From: Tenrec ecaudatus
Lineage: Eukaryota; Chordata; Mammalia; Afrosoricida; Tenrecidae
Assembly: GCF_050624435.1 (NCBI RefSeq)
Contig: NW_027459181.1
Coordinates: forward strand, 1-64,000
Reading direction: 5' to 3'
Length of the DNA: 64,000 bases
A program made the position numbers and the translations under genes. This document shows, one piece after another, positions 57,627 through 64,000 of the stretch; the first letter of the stretch is position 1; each line of letters starts with the position of its first letter. Under the pieces are notes generated by a model that was not told where the DNA came from, ran no database searches, and saw only the letters and a list, made by a program, of their open reading frames with translations.

Positions 57627-57728
57627 ACATACAATCAAGATAAATTGGTAATTATTGGTGATTGGAGTGCAAATGTAGGAACCAAAGAGGAAAGAACAGA
57701 AGTTGGAAAACATAGTATATGCTATCAG
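57627..57728 (+). repeat. Inverted RTE segment inside the RTE (right arm)
   Basis: Mirror of 26,323-26,415: AATTATTGGTGATTGGAGTG, AACCAAAGAGGAAAGAACAG. Confidence 0.8.
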
Positions 57729-58662
57729 CAATTTATTGGTCTTGCAAACTCTGTCATGCGATCTCCAGCTTGGTTTCTATCACCAAGACCATATTTTTCA
57801 ACTACTGATCCTTCCTCTTTGTTTTCAACTTTTGCATTCCAATAGCATTTTGATAGCAAGTCTGACAAATTTGGGACTGAATATGGTGGTAGAATTATTC
57901 AATTTCTGTGTCACCAGCTTTGGGTGGTTGGTGCATAAATTTGAACAATAGTTGTATTGATTGGTTCTCCTTGAAGGGGGCTACATAGCATCCTATCAAA
58001 GATAGCATTGTACATTAAAATAGATCTTAAAATGTCCTTTTGATGATGAATGCAATGTTGTTTCTCTTGATTGTGTCATTTCCAGCAGAGTAAACCATAA
58101 GATTTTCTGTTTCAAAATGGTCAATATCAGTCCATTTCAGCTAACTAATGCTTACAATATCAATCTTTATGTATTCCATTTCATTTTTAATGACTTCCAA
58201 TGTCCCTAGATTCATATTTCATACATCCCAAGTTTCAATTATTAATGACGATTTGAACTGTTTCTCCTCATTTTGAGTTGTGCCCCATCAGCAAATGAAG
58301 GTCCTGATAGCTATACTCGATTTGCATCATTATGGTCGACTTGCCTATGAAAAGTCAGCTCTTCCTCTTCCTCAGCCGTATTTTGAATACTTTCCAAGTT
58401 GAAGAGCTCATCTTCTGGCACACGTTCTGACAATGTTCTTCTGTTGTTCATGGGGGGTCTAGTAACTGACAGTGTTGCTGCTATCCATAGGGTTTTCAAT
58501 GGCTCATTCTTCCCATGCGGGCAGCCAATTCCTTCTTCATTGTCTGTTCTTTGTCTGGAAGCTCTTTGGGTGACCCTGCTGGTATATGAAATGCCAATCA
58601 CATAGCTCCCAGTATCACACAAAACAAAAGTCACCACAGTACCACAAAATGCCAGACAAGTG

Positions 58663-59717
58663 ATGGACCTCTATTCTTAGTGAGACGTGGCCTGGTGGGA
58701 GGAGTGGGCCCTTAGTTGGTTCTGATCCACTTACTGGAACAAATACTGTTAGTTCTTATTTTGTAAATGTGAAATGCATAAAAGAGACCCCCCAAAATAT
58801 CCTCCAATTCAGACTTTCTGCCTTTTAAAAGAGGATAACCCACTCTGATTCAAAGTAATTGAGGTGTTTTGTTTTCCCCTCCCTCTGAGGCTACAGAGAC
58901 TAGACTAATCACAGCTGAGGTGGAGCGACTGAAATGACTTAAAGCACCAGCTAGACTGGCTGTCAGAAGCAGCTACAGTCAACAGCTACAGACTGACAGA
59001 GCTGCTCAGCCAAGAGCTGAGGGTTCTCAACTCCCACTTCTACTGATGGGCACAGCCAGTGGCCTCTGGGAGTTGACTGGAACCCAGCAGCCAGCTGTGA
59101 GGAGCAAGCTAATTCATCTCAGCCTGGCCCAGGTCATCAAGTCACTGAAGGAGTATTGGGAAAGAGGGAAGAAATTTGGGGTCCCACATTTGGCCACAGA
59201 AAAAAGTTGTTCTGTGTTTAGACAGTAGTTCTGGGCCTGAGTTTGGGGCAGGTGTGATGAAGGAAAGTCGGCTCCCTCCCTGCATCTGGGAACAGATGGT
59301 GGGGCTGCCCTGGAAACAGCAGGCCAGTCAGGTGGAGCAAAAAAGGCTTGGACTCTAAAGCCCTGGCAGGGCAACTGAAGCTACCTCGACTGTTTTTTCT
59401 TAACCCAATGGCTCCCGCTACCCTCACCACCCCCAACTAGGTAAAAGGGAAGAAAGATGCATTTTCTTTACAGAGGCAACTTTCTAGAAAGGAGACCAGC
59501 CCACCAGCTGTGAAAGGTCCCCTTAAACCATTTTACTTTGAGCAGGAGGAAGAAATGTTGAGATTCCCAGAGCCACGTGGAATTGTGGATCCTCTAGTTT
59601 AGGTTCCAGTGATGCCAGATCGATTTTTCTAGAGAAAGTTAAAATTCCTGTTTTCTTAAAAAGCTCCTGATTTTTTCAAAGGCGATTCAATAACATTGGA
59701 TAGAAGCTAGGTAGGCC
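58663..59717. other. Unique sequence of the arm (right arm), nothing recognised
   Basis: Mirror of 24,331-25,387. No gene recognised. Confidence 0.45.
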
Positions 59718-59946
59718 AAAGAGCCCTGGTGGCACAGTGGGTTATGTGTTGGGCAGCTAACTAGAAGGTCAGTAGTTTGAAACCACCAGTCACACTGGGG
59801 AGCGGGGTGTGGGGGATAGGGTGGGGGTTGTGCAGAGATGAGACTTTCTAGTCCATATAGAATTTCAACCTCAGAAACCCACAGGGGCAATTCTGCTCGG
59901 TCTTACAGGGTCACGGTGAGTTGGAATCTTCTAGATGGCAGTGAAT
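59718..59946 (+). repeat. AfroSINE (right arm)
   Basis: Mirror of 24,103-24,330: AGAGCCCTGGTGGCACAGTG to CTTCTAGATGGCAGTGAATA. Confidence 0.88.
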
Positions 59947-61276
59947 AATCAGGCCAACCAGAGTCCACACAGGTCCTCATTTGGCTATGGGAGTCCACAG
60001 TCTGTGACCCTCACAGAATCGACCTTTGTGTATCGATGTTAAAAGTGAGATCCAGAGAGGGGAGCGCCTGTCCCCTTGAGGAGCAACGAGTTGACTTTCC
60101 AGTCTCCAATCTGTAGCAGACACTCCCGGTGCTCCTTCTCTTTACTCCCAAATTCCTGATTCCGTGTACTCGCCTCAGTCACCAATGGCCAGCTCTGAAG
60201 ATCCCTTTGCTGGTGCTGGCTGAATGTGCTGAGGAACATATGCCAGTGGGAACAGCCCTGACCAGGCCCCTCACTCCTTGGATGGCAAAACTCTGAGAGG
60301 CGTGTGCTACACCCTACCCCTGGAGACTTCCTAAGTGATTAAGAAGCAGGTTCCCAGGTTTGTCATTGGATTCACAATCTATTTGTTATCGGTGGCCTTC
60401 CCTCCACTGGCTCACAACCCCACATCATTACCTGCATGCTCAGAGTTTCCTAAATAAGCTCATTGCCTTTAAGTCTTTGGCCAGGGTCTGCTTCAGTGAG
60501 AACCCAAACTAAGCCCGGGTCTGAATCGTTATGTGTCCTTCCTGCCATCCAGTTGATGCCGACTCATGGCAACTCTACAGTTTGGGGTAGAACTGCACCT
60601 GTGAGTTTCTGAGACTGGAACTCTTTTTTTTTTTAAACATTTTATTAGGGGCTCATACAACTCTTATTACAATCCATACATATACATACATCAATTGTAT
60701 AAAGCATATCCGTACATTCTTTGCCCTAATCACTCTCAAAGCATTTGCTCTCCACTTAAGCCCTTTGCATCAGGTGCTCTTTTTTTTTAACCTCCCTCCC
60801 CGCTCCCCACTCCATCATGAGCCCTTGATAATCTACAGATTGTTATTTTGTCATATCTTGCCCTATCCGGAGTCTCCCTCCCCCCCTTCTCTGCCATCTG
60901 TCTCCCAGGGAGGAGGTTACATGTGGATCCTTGTAATCTGTTCCCCGTTTCCAACCCACTCACCCTCTACTCTCCCAGTATCACCCCTCACACTCCTGGT
61001 CCTGAAGGTATCATCCACCCTGGATTCCCTATGCCTTCAGCTCCTATACGTACCAGTGTACAACCTCTGCCCTATCCAGTCCTGCAAGGTAGAATACGGA
61101 TCATGGTAGTTGTGGGGGGGAAGCATCCAGGATCTAGGGAAAAGCTGTGTTTTTCATCAGTACTACATCGCACCCTGACTGACCCATCTCCTCTCCTAAA
61201 CCCCTTTGTGAGGGGATCTCCAGTGGCCAGCAAATGGGCTTTGGGTCTCCACTCTGCACTTCCCCCTTCATTCACT

Positions 61277-61282
<6 letters not shown>

Positions 61283-61339
<57 letters not shown>

Positions 61340-61397
61340 ACATATATACATATATATATATACATATATATACCATATATATGGTATGTATATATTT
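61283..61397. repeat. (AT)n microsatellite, expanded (right arm)
   Basis: The pure AT run is clearly longer than its partner at 22,681-22,770. The main length difference in the outer part of the arms. Confidence 0.9.
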
Positions 61398-62000
61398 TTT
61401 GCATAATACCTTATACCTGGTCCCTTTGGCACCATGTGATCGCACAGGCTGGTGTGCTTCTTCCATGTGGGCTTTTTTGCTTCTGAGCTAGATGGCCGCT
61501 TGTTCACCTTCAAGCCTTTAAGACCCCAGACACTATCTCTTTTGATAGCCAGGCACCATCAGCTTTCTTCGCCACATTTGCTTATGCACCCATTTGTCTT
61601 CGCCAATCGTATCATGGAGGTGTGCAGCCAATACTGTGATTTTTTTGTTTTTTGATGCCTGATAACTGATCCCTTCGGGACCTCGTGATCACACAGGTTG
61701 GTGTGCTCTTCCATGTGGGCTTTGTTGCTTCTGAGCTAGATGGCCGCTTGTTTATCTTCAAGTCTTTAAGACCCCAGACACTATCTCTTTTGAAAGCCGG
61801 GCACCATCAGCTTTCTTCACCACATTTACTTGTTCACCAGCTTTGGCTTCAGCAGTTGTGTCGGGAGGATGAGCACTGTAGAGTGCCAATTTAATAAAAG
61901 AAAGTATTCATGCATTGAGGGAGTGCTTGAGTTAAGGCCCAAGGTCCTGCCACCACCTTAATATTAAACCTATAAATATAGACACAGAGATCTATTTCCC

Positions 62001-62003
<3 letters not shown>

Positions 62004-62052
<49 letters not shown>
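62004..62052. repeat. (TA)n microsatellite (right arm)
   Basis: Mirror of 22,033-22,072. Confidence 0.9.
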
Positions 62053-62053
<1 letters not shown>

Positions 62054-62985
62054 TTGCATGTACATGTCTTTGTCTAGACCTCTATAAATGCACTTTGACT
62101 CCTAGCTCTCTCCTCCATCTCCCTTGACTTTCCTCCTGTCCCACTACCATGCTCCGTCCCAACCTGGGTTACAGCTATACCTCTTCTTTACGTAATCTTA
62201 CCCTTGATCATTCCCTACCAGGCCTGCCGCTTCCCCCTTACTACCATTTTGAGTCCCATATTGTTCCCTTGTCCCTGTGTTTGTTAACACCACTTCCTTA
62301 CCCCCCACCCCGCACCTCCCCCTATCCCAATTGCCCCCGGAACTGTTGGTCCTGTTGTTTTCCTCCAGATAGTTCATCCAGCCTGTCTTATTTAGACAGA
62401 CCTGTGGAGACACTAACATGCACGAAAACAAGACAGAGGAAAACAGAGCAACAGTATACAACCAGACAACAAAACAACGAAAACAAACCACTGACAAAGA
62501 ACAAAACAAAACACATCAAGAAAGAAGAGCTTATAGTTAGTTCAAGGATCATTTGTTGGACCTTAGGAGTGTTTTCCAATCCAGTCTGTTGAGGCACCAC
62601 AACCTGGCCCCAAACTCCACTTTCAGCATTCCCTGGGGACCTTGCCACTCCATTCCCTTGCTGTTCCACTGCACTCCACCACACTTTGCCTCGGTGTGGT
62701 GGAATCAGGTTAGGTGCAATTCGCACACTGTGTCTCCAGTGCTGTCCCCTGTATCACCCTTGGTCACTGAGGGGCATCATGTCTCATAGTGGGGCCAGCC
62801 ATGTTGTTCTCTTTGTCGACTGGCTGCTCTGAGACTAGAACTCTTTAGGGGAGTAGAAAGCCTCATCTTTCTCCCTTGGAGTGGCTGGGGATTTCAAATT
62901 TGCCATTTCAGACATTGCGTTTAGCAGCACAACACATAACCCCTATACCCCACCATAGCTACAGAAAACAATAAAGAAACAAAAT

Positions 62986-63076
62986 CCAACAATACTCATT
63001 GCCATTGGGTGCATAACAATCCTATCGAGAGAAAATACTCCGGCCTCCTGGGTTTCCAAGGCTATAACTCTTTGTA
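62986..63076 (-). repeat. AfroSINE 3' fragment (right arm)
   Basis: Mirror of 21,010-21,105: TACTCATTGCCATTGGGTGC, GGGTTTCCAAGGCTATAACT. Confidence 0.7.
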
Positions 63077-63406
63077 AAAATAAAATTGTGTTATGTTTAC
63101 AATGAAAGTTTACATAACCGATTAGATTCTCATTTAACAAATTCTCTACTTGTTTAGTGACATTAGTTACTTTTTTCAATAAAAAGGAAAGCAGAATATT
63201 AAAAAAAGAACAAATGAAAACGTGTTAAGAGTAAAGACAAATGATAAGATGTTAATGTTTAACCTAATCATATCTGCAACAATACACTTTCTGATGTACT
63301 GACGGTGAGCAGGGTTTAATCCCATCCCTGGTGAATGGTCCCAGGGGATTTAATGGAGGCTTATTCTCTGTGGAATCTCTGCCAATGCATTTTGAGTTTT
63401 TATACT

Positions 63407-63535
63407 CATCTAAGGCTATAACTCTTTATGGGAGAAGAAAGCCTCATCTTTCTCCAAAGGAGCGACTGGTGAATTCCAACTGCTGACCTTGCAGTTAATA
63501 GCCCAACACATAACCCATTATGCCACCAGATGAGA
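63407..63535 (-). repeat. AfroSINE 5' two-thirds (right arm)
   Basis: Mirror of 20,555-20,680: AAGCCTCATCTTTCTCCAAA, CATTATGCCACCAGATGAGA. Confidence 0.82.
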
Positions 63536-64000
63536 GATTTGTCTCTGGGTGCCTTCCAATGCAAGCACTACAATTATGCAAGGAGGATATTTTTTTCTGT
63601 ACTGGAGCCAGGTCAAGTCAGAACCAGTGTGTCCATGGTTTGCAGCGAAGTCAGAGGAAGAAGAGGGTAGACTGTCTATAACTTCTCATAGTCCAGGGAA
63701 ATGCTAGGCCTGGAAGGGGGCATGCTGGCTCAACCATATTCAGAAAGTCCGCACATTAACCTCCCCGGCTCAAATAATTACCAGCACCATGTCTCTGAAT
63801 ATCACCTAAAAGCAAAATAGTGAAAGCACCATTTCCATTTCATAATACTTTTATTAAAAGTAAAGTTCAATTCAGTGATGTGAAGAAGCTGGGAAAATTA
63901 TCTTTTCATTTCTTTCTTTTTCTTTCCCTCCCTTTCCCCTTCTTCTCCACAGAACTGAGAGGCAGAGGGAATAAAGGCAGCATGGCACCAACTGGAAGAC

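Larger units (their letters stand above)
55185..58662 (-). mobile_element. Near full-length RTE-clade LINE (right arm)
   Basis: Mirror of 25,388-28,866, with (TTG)n at 55,185-55,208 about two triplets longer. The YADD-bearing segment is at about 55,955-55,975 on the minus strand. Same SINE and inverted piece inside, so these predate the arm duplication. The ORF is broken by stops in both arms. Confidence 0.9.
60623..62828 (-). mobile_element. Poly-A retrotransposon, probable L1-type 3' region (right arm)
   Basis: Mirror of 21,258-23,424: T-run, then AAACATTTTATTAGGGGCTC, running to TTGTCGACTGGCTGC. Frames of 147, 112, 103 and 114 residues are identical to those of the left arm, so this outer part is nearly identical. 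Confidence 0.8.
60535..62950 (-). repeat. AfroSINE split by a poly-A retrotransposon (right arm)
   Basis: Mirror of 21,135-23,512. Target duplication TCTGAGACTGGAACTCTT near 60,608 and TCTGAGACTAGAACTCTT near 62,829. Confidence 0.9.
50337..64000. repeat. Right arm of the large inverted repeat (pairs with 20,085-33,706)
   Basis: Reverse complement of the left arm from the inner edge ACCAAGAACCGACTT to the window end. Repeat-by-repeat mirror order is preserved. It continues past the window, so the full arm length is unknown. Confidence 0.97.

Overview
The window is nuclear DNA of an afrotherian mammal. Afrotherian tRNA-derived SINEs (AfroSINE type) occur throughout, with RTE-clade LINEs whose 3' end resembles the SINE 3' end, an afrotherian-type L1 3' UTR, and mammal-wide MIR and hAT relics. 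A poly-A-tailed family ending in AATAAAAT plus A's is one I associate with tenrecs, so a tenrec such as Echinops telfairi is my best guess; that is recollection, not a search result.

Layout. (1) Positions 1-20,084 are gene-free and built of old nested repeats: three eroded RTE LINE loci (2,515-2,955; 6,525-9,855; 9,875-14,695), many SINEs, LTR-like solo elements, a tRNA-Gly-headed SINE and a hAT relic. (2) Positions 20,085-33,706 are the left arm of a large inverted repeat. (3) Positions 33,707-50,336 are a 16.6-kb unique spacer. (4) Positions 50,337-64,000 are the right arm, the reverse complement of the left; it runs off the window, so the arms are at least 13.6 kb. Matching reading frames differ at roughly 0-6% of residues, and some stretches are identical.

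The spacer is the most distinctive part. Two TG-rich minisatellite arrays (33,707-35,773 and 43,551-45,604; about 29 and 27 units) lie in the same orientation and share an ordered series of variant units. Between them is a 7.8-kb block holding 12 exons, with introns, of a MAPKBP1 (JNK-binding WD40 scaffold) duplicate. It has no first exons and no C-terminal half, one in-frame stop, two single-base frameshifts and one altered splice donor, so it is an unprocessed, fairly recent pseudogene. Both block edges fall inside a minisatellite unit.

No intact protein-coding gene was found. The other long open frames are antisense or repeat-derived. The main story is structural: a long near-palindrome, patchy arm identity suggestive of gene conversion, and a captured gene fragment inside paired minisatellites.
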